Shown: positions 9,818 through 19,865, counted from the stretch's first letter. The stretch is DNA of 64,000 bases from Frankiales bacterium (GCA_025980465.1 JAICXJ010000010.1:1-64000); one strand, 5' to 3'. Notes: generated by a model from the letters alone, not told the origin. Numbers and translations are program-made.

Positions 9818-11024
9818 CCAGGTCGACCTCGGTCGTGACCGCTCCGCGATCCGGTCGCTGTGGGTCGCCGCCGCCGCCGTGCATCTGGGGATTCGGGTTG
9901 TCGTCGTCGCCGCGATAGCGGTCGGGGTCGCGGTCCATTCGCTGGGATTCGGCAGCTACGGCGGCGATCTCGGTGCCGCGCTGGGCAAGAGCGATGGCGT
10001 CTGGTACCTCGGGATCGCCCACCACGGCTACGGCCCGCTCCCGCCGACCGGCGCGAACGGCGTCTACCTCACCCGCACCTCGCTGGCGTTCTTCCCGCTG
10101 TATCCGCTGCTGATCCGCGCCGTGCATGTCACCGGGCTCCCGTACCTCGGGTCGGCGCTGGCCGTGACCGCGATCGCCGGGGTGGTCGCTGCGGTCGCGA
10201 TCGCGCGATGGGCAGCCGCGATCGCGGGAGAGCGCGCCGCCATCGTCCTTCTCGTGGTGTGGGAGCTGTTGCCGGCAAGCGTCGTACTGAACATGGCCTA
10301 CTCGGAGCCAGTGTTCGTCGCGGCGGCCGCGTGTTGCCTGCTGGGCATTCAGCGGCAGCGGTGGATTTTCGCCGGGTTCGCCGCCGCGGTGGGCGGCCTG
10401 ACCAGACCGACCGGCGGCGCGCTGGTGCTCGCGGTTGCCGTCGGTGGAGCGCTCGCCCTGTGGCGCCGCCGGACGGCCTCACAGCCCGACGGCGGTGGCC
10501 GTCGCCGGCTCGCTCTCGCCGTCGCCGTGGCGGTGCTGATCGGTCTTGCCGGACTCGTCACCTCCCTCGCGCACGTCGCGTCGCGCACCCGTCGTTGGGA
10601 CGGCTGGTTCTGGCTCGAGCGGACGGCGTGGCACAGCGGTCTCGACTGGGGCCGCGCGACACCGGCCACGATCGGCCGACTGTTCACCGGGCACGACCCG
10701 ACCCGGCGGCTTCCGGAGGCGGTCGCCGTGCTGACCGTGATCGGGGTCCTGGCGCTGGCCGGCTGGGCGATGCACCGCCGGCCCCGGATCGATCCCGGGG
10801 CTGGCGGCTACACCGCGGTGGCGGCAGTGCTTGCGATCGGCGAACGCAACTACGTCTACGTCAAGCCCCGGCTGTTGTTCGTCTGCTTCCCCGCGCTGTT
10901 GCCGCTCGCCACGTGGCTGGCGCAGCGGTCACCCGCCCGGCTGCTGGCGTTCGGCGTCCCGGTGGCGATCCTGAGCGTCGCCTACAACACCTACCTACTC
11001 GTCGGCTGGCCGCGGGCGATCTAG
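9798..11024 (+). CDS. GT-C type membrane glycosyltransferase, PIG-V mannosyltransferase-like
   Basis: Multiple TM segments, GKSDGVWYLGIAHHGYG, LAFFPLYPLLIR typical of PIG-V-like proteins. Confidence 0.65.
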   Translation: MPDMATSQVDLGRDRSAIRSLWVAAAAVHLGIRVVVVAAIAVGVAVHSLGFGSYGGDLGAALGKSDGVWYLGIAHHGYGPLPPTGANGVYLTRTSLAFFPLYPLLIRAVHVTGLPYLGSALAVTAIAGVVAAVAIARWAAAIAGERAAIVLLVVWELLPASVVLNMAYSEPVFVAAAACCLLGIQRQRWIFAGFAAAVGGLTRPTGGALVLAVAVGGALALWRRRTASQPDGGGRRRLALAVAVAVLIGLAGLVTSLAHVASRTRRWDGWFWLERTAWHSGLDWGRATPATIGRLFTGHDPTRRLPEAVAVLTVIGVLALAGWAMHRRPRIDPGAGGYTAVAAVLAIGERNYVYVKPRLLFVCFPALLPLATWLAQRSPARLLAFGVPVAILSVAYNTYLLVGWPRAI

Positions 11025-11047
11025 CGTCGTGACACTAGTGTCGTGAG

Positions 11048-11830
11048 TCAGGAGGTCGGCGGGCCGCTGCGTGCCGGCGGCCGCCACTGCCGTCGCCATC
11101 GCCATCGCCCGGTACGACGGGCAGTCTGCACGGCGGCGAAGCGCTCCTGGCGCAGTTCGTCGGCCTCGGCGTCGTCGACGGGGGCAAGTGTCCCGACGAC
11201 CATGCCGAGGAGATGGTCCGCCAGCGTCGGGTTGCGAGCGAGCGCCGGTCCGTGGAGGTAGGTGGCGACGAGCGATCCCTGAACCGCTCCGTCCACCCCG
11301 AGCGTGCCATTGCCGACCCCGTCGCGAACGACACCGAGCGGCTCGGCGGACGGCCCGAGGTTGGTCCGGCCGCCGTGGTTCTCATAGCCGGTAAGGGCGC
11401 CGACGCCGATGGTGCTGTTGGTGAGCAGCTCGCCGACGGCCCGTGGTCCCTCGAGCCGGTCGGTCGTGCAGTCGATCAACCCGAGGCCGGCGTGGACGGC
11501 GCCGGTCCCCTCCAGAAAGCTCTCGCCGAGGATCTGGAACCCGGCGCAGACCGCGAACACCGGGGCGCCACGTTCGGCCGCGGCCTTCAGCGCACCGTCC
11601 GACAGCCGGGAGACCGCCAAGGTCTGGGCGCTGTCCTCGCCGCCGCCGAGGACATAGAGGTCGGCCTGGGCTGGCAGCGGTTGATCGATCTCCACCGCGA
11701 CGGTCTCCGCGTCGATCCCGCGCCAGCGCAACCGCTCGGTGAGGACAAGGGCATTGCCACCGTCGCCGTACGTCCCGAGAACTGCGGGGTAGATCAGCGC
11801 TATGCGCACCGGGTCGCCGCGGCTAGCCAT
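11048..11830 (-). CDS. gatD: lipid II isoglutaminyl synthase, glutamine amidotransferase subunit GatD
   Basis: RIALIYPAVLGTYGDGGNALVL, VCAGFQILGESF nucleophile Cys, GYENHGGRT; adjacent to murT. Confidence 0.9.
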   Translation of the reverse strand: MASRGDPVRIALIYPAVLGTYGDGGNALVLTERLRWRGIDAETVAVEIDQPLPAQADLYVLGGGEDSAQTLAVSRLSDGALKAAAERGAPVFAVCAGFQILGESFLEGTGAVHAGLGLIDCTTDRLEGPRAVGELLTNSTIGVGALTGYENHGGRTNLGPSAEPLGVVRDGVGNGTLGVDGAVQGSLVATYLHGPALARNPTLADHLLGMVVGTLAPVDDAEADELRQERFAAVQTARRTGRWRWRRQWRPPARSGPPTS

Positions 11831-13049
11831 CGCTGACCACGCGTCGGTAGGTCTGAAAGGCGGTGTAGTTCGCCAGCACCTCGACCGGCCCCCCCGCGGC
11901 GGCCTTTCGCAACGCGGCGGCGGGGTTGTCGACCCTGGTGTACTCGACTCCGGCGTAGCGCAGGCGAAGCGCGACGTCGCGCGAGCGCTCGCCGGTCGCG
12001 ACCGCGCGCCGTCCGCGCAGGAGCTCGAACGGGACGTCCCACAGCCACGACGGGTCGCGGCCGTCGGCGGCGCGGGCATTCACCGCAACGACCACGTCGG
12101 CCTGCTCGGGTGGGACCATCGTCAGTGCTTCGGTCCAACCGGCCGGGTTCTTGGCGAGCAGCAGTCGGACCGGCTGGCCGGCGTACTCGGTCCGCAGGTA
12201 ACGGCCCTCCACCGAGCTGATCGCCGCCATCGCGGTGAGCGACGCGGCGGCCGGAACCAGCCAGACGCCCGCGGCCGCCGCCGCCATCGCCGCGTTTCCG
12301 ACGTTGACCTGGCCCGGCAGGGCCAGCTCGACGGCATGGCCCTTGCCGTCCGGACCGATCACGGCGCCGCCCTCGGCTCGCCAGTCAGGCGTCGGGCGCC
12401 GAAGGCCGCAGTCACTCGACCAATCCTCACCGTCGCGGACCAGTACGCCGCCGCAGGCCGGACACACGGAGGTGTCGTCGTGCCAGCGCTGCCCGGCGGC
12501 GACCCAGATCGGTGTGGGCGAGTCGATAGCGGCCCAGGTCACCAGCGGGTCATCACAGTTGGCCACCGCTACGGGTGCGGTCGGTGCCTGGAGCGCGTCT
12601 CGCCAGATTTCGGCCAGCCGGCGCACTTCGGCGTACCGGTCGAGCTGGTCGCGGCTGAGGTTGAGCAGGACCGCGACGCGAGGCCTGACGGCGGTGATCA
12701 CGGAGGGCAGGAACGGCTCGTCGACCTCCAGCACACCTCGCTGGGTCTGCGGATCGCGGGTGAGAGCGGCCGTCAACCCAGTCGGGAGGTTGGCGCCGCC
12801 GGCGTTGCTGACGACCGGGCCAATCGTGCTCAGCGCGGCGACCAGAAAGGTGCGCGTTGTCGACTTGCCGTTGGTGCCGGAGACCAAGGCGAAGTCGCGT
12901 CCGGCGGCTGCGCGTTCGAGGGCCTGGGGGTCCATCGCGAGGGTGATCCGGCCACCCACGGTGGTGCCGTCGCCGCGTCCGGTGAGGCGGGACAGGCCGG
13001 CCGCGGTGGAGCCGGCCGCGCGAGCGAGCGCGTAGCGGGCGCTCGTCAC
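11823..13049 (-). CDS. murT: lipid II isoglutaminyl synthase, Mur ligase-like subunit MurT
   Basis: VSGTNGKSTTRTFLVAAL, Zn-ribbon CPACGG...DC, Mur ligase fold; overlaps gatD. Confidence 0.9.
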   Translation of the reverse strand: MTSARYALARAAGSTAAGLSRLTGRGDGTTVGGRITLAMDPQALERAAAGRDFALVSGTNGKSTTRTFLVAALSTIGPVVSNAGGANLPTGLTAALTRDPQTQRGVLEVDEPFLPSVITAVRPRVAVLLNLSRDQLDRYAEVRRLAEIWRDALQAPTAPVAVANCDDPLVTWAAIDSPTPIWVAAGQRWHDDTSVCPACGGVLVRDGEDWSSDCGLRRPTPDWRAEGGAVIGPDGKGHAVELALPGQVNVGNAAMAAAAAGVWLVPAAASLTAMAAISSVEGRYLRTEYAGQPVRLLLAKNPAGWTEALTMVPPEQADVVVAVNARAADGRDPSWLWDVPFELLRGRRAVATGERSRDVALRLRYAGVEYTRVDNPAAALRKAAAGGPVEVLANYTAFQTYRRVVSDG

Positions 13050-13243
13050 CCCTTCACGTTGGCGCGCGCGATGAACACGATCGTGGCGTAGAGAGCGCCG
13101 GTCAGCGCCGCGACGACCGGCCACATCGTGCGAACCACTTTCGCGGGAGCAGTCGAGAGCACCTTCGCGATGCCCACTCCGGCCGCCAGCAGGGACACGC
13201 TGAACACCGCCATGACGATGACGAACTTGTCCTCGGTGGTCAC
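13046..13243 (-). CDS. small (65 aa) two-TM membrane protein upstream of murT
   Basis: MTTEDKFVIVMAVFSVSLLAAGVGIAKVL...VVAALTGALYATIVFIARANVKG; GTGA overlap with murT start. Confidence 0.7.
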   Translation of the reverse strand: MTTEDKFVIVMAVFSVSLLAAGVGIAKVLSTAPAKVVRTMWPVVAALTGALYATIVFIARANVKG

Positions 13244-13313
13244 GGTCGCTCTCCCTGGTGATCAGCCGCACCAGCGGCCCGATGTCTCCTTGACAGGGTC
13301 TGACAGCGAGAGC

Positions 13314-15152
13314 CTATCGAGCCCGGTCGTGGCGGTGGTGACGTGGCTCGCGGCGCGAGACCCGGCCGGTCTTCGCACCGGTCGTCGACAGCGCTCGGGC
13401 GGTGTTCACCAGCGGGACGTGGGAGAACGCCTGCGGGGTGTTCCCGAGCTGGCGGCCCGCCTTGGGATCCCACTCCTCGGAGAGGAGCCCGACGTCGTTG
13501 CGAAGGTCCAGCACTCTTTCGAAGGTGGCTCTCGCTCGCTTCTCCTGGCCGATCAGATGCAGGTCGTCGGCGAGCCACAGAGTGCAGGCGAGAAACGCTC
13601 CCTCGGTGCCGCGCAGGCCGTCGCCGGCCTGACCGTTGTCGTAGCGCAGCACGAAGCCATCGTGGGTGAGCTCGCGGGCGATCGCCTCGACCGTGCCGAT
13701 CACCCGCTCGTCGTCGGGTGGCAAGAACCCAACCTGAGGGATCAGCAGTAGTGCGGCATCGAGGCCCTCTGAGCCGTAGGACTGGGTGAAGGTCATCCGG
13801 TCCGAGTCGAACCCCTTGGCGCAGACCTCGGCATGGATGTCGTCGCGGATCGCCCGCCAATGGTCGACCGGGCCGGGAAGACCGAACTGCTCGTTGGCAA
13901 GTACGGCTCGGTCGAACCCCACCCAGGCCATCACCTTGGAGTGCACGAAATGCCGCGGGTCCCCGCGCATCTCCCACAGCGACTGGTCGGGCTCTGCCCA
14001 CCGCCCCTCGAGCTCGTCGAGGATGATCCGCTGGAGGTCCCACGACTCGTCGTGAGTGGCGCCGAGACCGGACGTGCGATCGAGGTGCAGCGCGTCGAGC
14101 AGCTCGCCGTACACGTCGAGCTGGAACTGTCCGGACGCCTCGTTGCCGATCCGTACCGGCGTCGAGCCCGCATAACCGGACAGCCACGGCAGCTCCAGCT
14201 CGGTGAGCCGGCGCTCACCCGCGATGCCGTACATGATCTGCATGTCCTTCGGGTCGCCGGCGACGGCCCGCAGCAGCCACTCGCGCCAGGCCTTGGCCTC
14301 CTCGGTGCAGCCGGCGTACAGCAGCGCCTGCAGCGTCATGCTGGCATCACGCAGCCAGCAGTAGCGGTAGTCCCAGTTGCGCTCGCCACCGAGTGCCTCC
14401 GGTAGCGAGGTCGTGACCGCGGCGACGATGCCGCCGGTCGGCCGGTAGGTGAGGGCCTTCAGCACCGTCAGCGACCGCGTCACTGCGTCGCGCCATTCGC
14501 CGTCGTAGTGGATGTGGGCTGCCCACTCGATCCAGGCCGTCTCGGTATCGCGCAGCGCCTGTTCGGGGTCGATCACGCGCGGGGGTCGCTGATGCGAGGC
14601 CTGCCAGGTCAGCACGAACGGCACCCGGTCGCCTGCGCCGACGGTGAACCGGGCGCGGTGCGAGAACTCGTCAGGCTCGAGCTCGATGGGGGAGCGGAGG
14701 CACAGCGAATCGGGCCCGGCGATCATCCGTATCCCGCCGTTGATGGCTCGCACCCACGGCAGGATCCAGCCATAGTCGAAGCGGACCCGGATCGCCGTCT
14801 CCATCTCGACCCGGCCGGCCACGCCCTCGACGATTCGTACGACGTCAGGCGCCTCCCTGCGCGGCGGCATGAAGTCGATGATTCGCACCACCCCGGACGA
14901 GGTCTCCCACTCCGTCTCAAGTACCAAGGTGTCGTCGCGATAACGGCGACGGGTGCATTCCGGGCCGCCGGCGGGGCCGAGCTGCCACATGCCGTTGTCC
15001 GGCGTGCCCAGCAAGGCGGCGAAGCAGGCGCCCGAGTCGAAGCGGGGAAAGGCGAGCCAGTCGATCGAACCGCAGCGGCTCACCAGCGCTGCGGTGTGCA
15101 GGTCGCCGAGCAAGGCGTAGCTCTCGATCGGCTGGTGGGTGGCAGAGCTCAT
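13314..15152 (-). CDS. glycoside hydrolase family 15 (glucoamylase/trehalase-like)
   Basis: PIESYALLGDLHTAALVSRCGSIDWLAFPRFDSGACFAALLG..., NWDYRYCWLRDASMTLQALL. Confidence 0.9.
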   Translation of the reverse strand: MSSATHQPIESYALLGDLHTAALVSRCGSIDWLAFPRFDSGACFAALLGTPDNGMWQLGPAGGPECTRRRYRDDTLVLETEWETSSGVVRIIDFMPPRREAPDVVRIVEGVAGRVEMETAIRVRFDYGWILPWVRAINGGIRMIAGPDSLCLRSPIELEPDEFSHRARFTVGAGDRVPFVLTWQASHQRPPRVIDPEQALRDTETAWIEWAAHIHYDGEWRDAVTRSLTVLKALTYRPTGGIVAAVTTSLPEALGGERNWDYRYCWLRDASMTLQALLYAGCTEEAKAWREWLLRAVAGDPKDMQIMYGIAGERRLTELELPWLSGYAGSTPVRIGNEASGQFQLDVYGELLDALHLDRTSGLGATHDESWDLQRIILDELEGRWAEPDQSLWEMRGDPRHFVHSKVMAWVGFDRAVLANEQFGLPGPVDHWRAIRDDIHAEVCAKGFDSDRMTFTQSYGSEGLDAALLLIPQVGFLPPDDERVIGTVEAIARELTHDGFVLRYDNGQAGDGLRGTEGAFLACTLWLADDLHLIGQEKRARATFERVLDLRNDVGLLSEEWDPKAGRQLGNTPQAFSHVPLVNTARALSTTGAKTGRVSRREPRHHRHDRAR

Positions 15153-15210
15153 CCACGTAGGCTTGCAGAAAGTGATGAAGGTCGCATCAGGGGCGGGAGA
15201 TCCGGAGGCT

Positions 15211-15552
15211 GTGGTGCGGGCTCCTCGCGTCCTGGTCGGGGTCGTCACCGCCGCCGCCCTGCTCGCTGTCGCGGGTTGCAACAGCTCGTCGCTGACCAAG
15301 CAGGAACTGGTCGTCTACTTCAACGACAACGCCACCGAGGCGCAGCACGTGGCGGCCTTGCACGCTTGCGCTCATGCGGCTCCCGCCGCAAGCCCGGAGC
15401 CGATCACGACCAGCAAGCTGCCCGCCGACCAGGTCGGCAACGTCCGGTTCCGAGTCGACCACGCCAACGACAAGGACATCGCGCTGCTGACGGAATGCCT
15501 CACCAAGCAGCCCGGGGTGAAGGGCTTCGACGTACCCGACCTGACCGACTAG
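15211..15552 (+). CDS. putative lipoprotein
   Basis: VLVGVVTAAALLAVAGC lipobox; ~95 aa secreted domain; start codon uncertain (15175 also possible). Confidence 0.6.
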   Translation: MVRAPRVLVGVVTAAALLAVAGCNSSSLTKQELVVYFNDNATEAQHVAALHACAHAAPAASPEPITTSKLPADQVGNVRFRVDHANDKDIALLTECLTKQPGVKGFDVPDLTD

Positions 15553-15556
15553 TGCT

Positions 15557-16534
15557 TTAGTTGGAAGGCAGGCTGGCGAGATACGCCGCCGCGGCCTCCC
15601 CGCCGCTGGCAAACAGCCGCTGCTGGTCGGCGGGCGTGAGGTGGAAGTCGGTCGCAGCCAGCCCGAAGCTGTCGACGAAGATCGTGCGCTTCGCTTTCTC
15701 GGGCGGCAGGTAGTAGCGGCTCGCATTGTCGAGCAGGGTGCGAAGGCAGGCGAGCGCCTCGTCGACGGGACCGTCCAGCTCCGCCGGGCTGATCGGCGTT
15801 GGCCCGACCGACGACAGTTTCACGCCGATCGTCGGCCAGCGGCTCGGCCGCCCGTCGCTGCGATCGAAGACCTCGACCGGGAAGTTCGACAGCAGGCCGC
15901 CGTCGACCCAGGTGACATCTCCGGCAGCAAAGCGTGAGCTGCCGTCGTTGGACGCTGCGGCGTGGAAGCGCACGGGTGTGAAGAAGAACGGGATCGACAT
16001 CGACGCCCGGACCGCGTCGACGATCCTGGCGTCGTCGACTGCGACGCCGTACTCGGGGTAGTCCCACGGCAGCCTGACCAGCTTCTTCCGTGAGATGTCC
16101 GCGGTGTGCACGATCAGGCTGTAGCGCATCGCCGCGGGAAGCGAGCTGCCCGGGTCGTCCATCTTCAGCTGGCCAAAGGTGGTCACCCCGATGCTCTCGA
16201 GCGCGCTGCCGAGCCACTCGACGAGATACTTCCCGTCGTAGAGACCTTCGTGACTGAACAGGTCGATCGCCGCGCCGACCTTGCCGAGGTGACGCTCCTT
16301 CCAGTCCCCGGAGGAGAACGCCGGGTAGTCGATCGAGTCCATGAAGGTCCGCAGGTCGGTCATCGGCCGGCCCGCCCGCTGAAGTGCGGCGACCAGCGAC
16401 GCGACGATCGCTCCGGCGCTGGTCCCGGCGACGCGGGGGAACGTCCAGCCCTCGGCGGCGAGCGTCATCACCGCGCCGACCAGCCCGATGCCCTTGACGC
16501 CACCGCCCTCCAGAACCAGGTCTGCCTGTTGCAT
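15557..16534 (-). CDS. patatin-like phospholipase
   Basis: LEGGGVKGIGLVGA oxyanion motif, GTSAG (GxSxG), DGG dyad (WVDGGLLSNFPVEVF). Confidence 0.88.
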   Translation of the reverse strand: MQQADLVLEGGGVKGIGLVGAVMTLAAEGWTFPRVAGTSAGAIVASLVAALQRAGRPMTDLRTFMDSIDYPAFSSGDWKERHLGKVGAAIDLFSHEGLYDGKYLVEWLGSALESIGVTTFGQLKMDDPGSSLPAAMRYSLIVHTADISRKKLVRLPWDYPEYGVAVDDARIVDAVRASMSIPFFFTPVRFHAAASNDGSSRFAAGDVTWVDGGLLSNFPVEVFDRSDGRPSRWPTIGVKLSSVGPTPISPAELDGPVDEALACLRTLLDNASRYYLPPEKAKRTIFVDSFGLAATDFHLTPADQQRLFASGGEAAAAYLASLPSN

Positions 16535-16572
16535 GACCTCACTATCAGCCGCGTAGTGTCCTGACCGCCACC

Positions 16573-18063
16573 ATGAGCACCACGTCGCGCGGCCCGGCGC
16601 GCCTCTCCCGGCCTCATCAGGCGTTGGTGGCGGTCTGCCTGCTGCACGCCGTCACGCCATATCTGCTGCGCGGCCTCCACCCCGGCTACGGCTGGGATGA
16701 GACGGTCTACATCAGTCAGATCGACCCGCACACGGTTGCCGGCTACTTCAGTGCACCGCGCGCTCGCGGGCTCACCTTTCTGACCGCGCCCGCGGCGCTG
16801 CTCACGTCCTCGGTGTCGGTGATGAGGGCCTGGCTCACCGTGTTGTCGGGTGTCGGTCTCTACGCCGCGTTCCGGCCGTGGGCGGGACTCAGACGCGGCT
16901 GGACGGTGCCGGTTGCGGCACTGCTGTGGTCCGGAGTCTGGGTCGACATCTACTACGGCTACATGGCGATGCCCAACCAATGGATCGCCTACTGCGCAGT
17001 GGCGGCGTGTGGCTGGCTGCTCCGCGCCCGCGCCGAGCCGGAGGCATGGACGCCGCGGATCGGACTCGGTGTCGCTCTCCTCGTCGCTGCCTTGATCCGG
17101 CCGTCGGACTCGGTCGCCATCGTGGTCCCGCTGCTGGCGTTTGTGTCGATCGACCGCACCTCGGCACCTCGCGCTCGGCTCGGTGTTGCCGGCGTGATGG
17201 TGGCGTCGGTCGCAGTCGGCTGGGTGGAGTGGGTGATCGAAGCCTTCGTGCGGTTCGGCGGCCTGGGTGCCCGGCTGGACGCGGCGAGCGTCGAAAACGG
17301 CGGCACCGGCTTGCATTGGGAGCTCGGTGCACAGTTTCGGGCGCTGGGGGGCCCGCTGCTGTGCCGGAACGGCTGCGTCGCCTCCACGCCGTTCACCGAC
17401 CAGGTCTGGTGGCTGGTGCTTGCGGTGCTGGTCGTAGTCGGTCTGATCGGTGCGGTGCGGCTACGGGCAGGCATCGCCCGGATGGACCTGCTATGCGGCG
17501 CGGTCGCCGTCGTACTTGCACTGGAATACGTCGTGCTGATCGGGTACGCCGCACCGCGGTTCCTCGCCCCGTCGTACGCACTGCTCGCGATCCCGGTCGC
17601 CGAAGGGGTGCTGTGGATCGTGCGTTCGGCGAGTGCTCGCCATTGGCGGGTCGCGGTCACGGCCGTGCTGGTAGCGGCGTTCGCTGTGCAGGAAGTCGGT
17701 CAGGCCCGAATCGTTCGGGCGATCAGTGCCTCCAACGATCGCGACACCAGCCGGTCGGCGCAGTTGGCGCGCTTTCTGCGTGCCCATGGCGTATCTCGGC
17801 CCTGCGCACTGACCGGACTCGCCGCCGGACCGACGTCATTCCGGCTCGGGTGCTTCGGCACCGACACGATCAAGTGGGTTCCGATCGCGGAACGCCTCGC
17901 ACGAAGCGGGCGCTCGACCGTCGTGATCATCTTCAACCACCGCACCGCAGCGCTGCCGTTCTACGCCGGGTGGCCGATGGTGGAGTTCCGGGAGCCCGGG
18001 TACCCGGTGTGGCGAGTCTGGATCGACCGTGCGACCGTCTCGAGCTCAGGCGGCGCCTCGTAG
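16573..18063 (+). CDS. GT-C-like multi-pass membrane protein (probable glycosyltransferase)
   Basis: GYGWDETVYISQIDPHTVAGYF near the N-terminus followed by multiple TM segments. Confidence 0.55.
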   Translation: MSTTSRGPARLSRPHQALVAVCLLHAVTPYLLRGLHPGYGWDETVYISQIDPHTVAGYFSAPRARGLTFLTAPAALLTSSVSVMRAWLTVLSGVGLYAAFRPWAGLRRGWTVPVAALLWSGVWVDIYYGYMAMPNQWIAYCAVAACGWLLRARAEPEAWTPRIGLGVALLVAALIRPSDSVAIVVPLLAFVSIDRTSAPRARLGVAGVMVASVAVGWVEWVIEAFVRFGGLGARLDAASVENGGTGLHWELGAQFRALGGPLLCRNGCVASTPFTDQVWWLVLAVLVVVGLIGAVRLRAGIARMDLLCGAVAVVLALEYVVLIGYAAPRFLAPSYALLAIPVAEGVLWIVRSASARHWRVAVTAVLVAAFAVQEVGQARIVRAISASNDRDTSRSAQLARFLRAHGVSRPCALTGLAAGPTSFRLGCFGTDTIKWVPIAERLARSGRSTVVIIFNHRTAALPFYAGWPMVEFREPGYPVWRVWIDRATVSSSGGAS

Positions 18064-18255
18064 CGCGACGTCGTCGAGCAGGCCGAGCGCGCTGAGCAGC
18101 TCCCGAGCTTCGGCCGCGGTGCCGACCCGCTGACACACCGCGAGCGCGGCTTTCCGGCGCTGCTCGGCAGACAGTGGCGCCAAGGCGAAGTCGGTCAACA
18201 GCGTCTCGCGGCGAGTGTCGCCTGGCTTGCCGCGCTGGGGGCTCCGGGTCGTCAT
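18046..18255 (-). CDS. small hypothetical protein
   Basis: MTTRSPQRGKPGDTRRETLLTDFALAPLSAEQRRKAALAVCQRVGTAAEARELLSALGLL; fills the gap, convergent with the previous CDS. Confidence 0.5.
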   Translation of the reverse strand: MTTRSPQRGKPGDTRRETLLTDFALAPLSAEQRRKAALAVCQRVGTAAEARELLSALGLLDDVALRGAA

Positions 18256-18443
18256 GTCCTGACAATTGCGCGAGGACCTGAGTTGGACCTGAAATTCGCC
18301 TCGCACCTGACCCGGAATGCCTCATCCGCCACACATGTGTCCACCTTCACCGGCGGCCGGCGCGGCGATGCCACGTGGCGATACCCACCCGACATGCCGG
18401 TGACCTACGATCCCCCCACACCGACCGGGAGGGCTGCCATCAG

Positions 18444-19865
18444 ATGACGACGGTGCAGAGCGATGAGCACATCGCCCCTACGACCGAGATCCGGGAAGGC
18501 GAGTACGGCGAGAAGATCGCCGTCGTCGAGCCGGGCGGCGCCGAGTTCATTCCCCTCAACGAGCGTCACGGCAAGCCCACCCGCCTGTTCTGGACCTGGA
18601 TGTCGCCGAACTTCGAATTCGCGACGGTGTTCGTCGGCTTCCTCGCGATCCAGGCGTTCGGTCTCACCTTCGGCCAGGCGGTCTGGTCGATCGTCCTCGG
18701 CACCGTCCTCGGCTCCGTCACGATGGGCGCGCTGTCCGCCCGCGGGCCCGAGTACGGGGTGCCGCAGATGGTGCTTTCGCGGATCTCGTTCGGCTACTGG
18801 GGAAACAGCCTCCCCGCTGGGATCAACGCAGTCATCGCCGGGATCGGCTGGTTCGCGGTCAACAGCGTGTCGGGGGCCTTGGCCCTGACCAGCCTGTGGA
18901 GCATCAACAAGTACCTCAGCCTGATCATCATCGTTGCCGCCCAGATCGCCATCGCGCTCTACGGGCACAACCTGGTTCATCTCTTCGAGAAGGTTGCGTT
19001 CCCGCTCCTGTTCGTAGCGTTCGGCCTCGGCGCGATCTGGACCTTCAAGGACGCGCACTACGGCGCAGCGCCGCCGTACCACGGTGGGATCGGCGGATTC
19101 CTGATCGCGCTCGGCGCCACCTTCGGGTATGCCGCCGGCTGGAACCCGTACGCCTCGGACTACACCAGGTACATGGCACCGAACACGAGCAAGGCTGCGA
19201 CGGCTTGGTGGAGCGGCTTCGGGGTAGCGCTCTCCTGCATCTTCCTGGAGATCGTCGGCGCCGGTTTCGCAACGATCTCGGGTGGCGCGGGCTTTGCTGG
19301 TCCTGGTCCGTTCGTGTCGCCCTACCCACGAGCTGTTCGGGACCTGGTGCTGTTGTCGATCGCGGTTGGTGCGGTGGCAGCGAATGTGCTGAACATCTAT
19401 TCGGGCTCGATGTCTTTCGTGACACTCGGCTTCAAACTGCAGCTGTCACTTCGCAGAGCGCTGGCCGCGGGGGTTTTTGGCATCGCAGGTTTCATCGTCG
19501 CGATGGTCGGCATCAACAACATCAACGACTACGAAAACTTCCTGCTGATCATTGCCTATTGGATCAGCCCCTGGCTCGCAGTCTTCTTCGTCGACCAGCT
19601 GTTGCGGCGTGGGAACCAGGCGGACAAGTTGTTCGACCACAAGTGGGAGAACCTCGCCGGCCCGATCGCCATGGCCGTCGGTATGGCGGTCTCGATCCCG
19701 CTGTTCTCCAACCAGACCAAGTTCGTGGCGTACCTGCCCAAGCACCACCCGAAGCTCGGCGACCTCACATTCGAAGTAGGTTTCGTCGTCGCCGCCCTCG
19801 TCTACGCGGCGCTGTACAAGATATTCGGTAACAAGCGCCCGAGGACGATCGAGCTGCCGGCGTAA
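18444..19865 (+). CDS. NCS1 family purine/cytosine permease
   Basis: 12-TM-like protein, SARGPEYGVPQMVLSRISFGYWGNSLPAGINAV; next to cytosine deaminase and upp. Confidence 0.85.
   Translation: MTTVQSDEHIAPTTEIREGEYGEKIAVVEPGGAEFIPLNERHGKPTRLFWTWMSPNFEFATVFVGFLAIQAFGLTFGQAVWSIVLGTVLGSVTMGALSARGPEYGVPQMVLSRISFGYWGNSLPAGINAVIAGIGWFAVNSVSGALALTSLWSINKYLSLIIIVAAQIAIALYGHNLVHLFEKVAFPLLFVAFGLGAIWTFKDAHYGAAPPYHGGIGGFLIALGATFGYAAGWNPYASDYTRYMAPNTSKAATAWWSGFGVALSCIFLEIVGAGFATISGGAGFAGPGPFVSPYPRAVRDLVLLSIAVGAVAANVLNIYSGSMSFVTLGFKLQLSLRRALAAGVFGIAGFIVAMVGINNINDYENFLLIIAYWISPWLAVFFVDQLLRRGNQADKLFDHKWENLAGPIAMAVGMAVSIPLFSNQTKFVAYLPKHHPKLGDLTFEVGFVVAALVYAALYKIFGNKRPRTIELPA

Noticed and set aside
11031-11042. 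GACACTAGTGTC palindrome in a convergent gap
   Set aside because: No loop and no T tract, so a poor terminator; could be chance
18064-18443. Possible riboswitch upstream of the NCS1 permease
   Set aside because: Inspected but no purine, guanidine or PreQ1-like conserved core recognised
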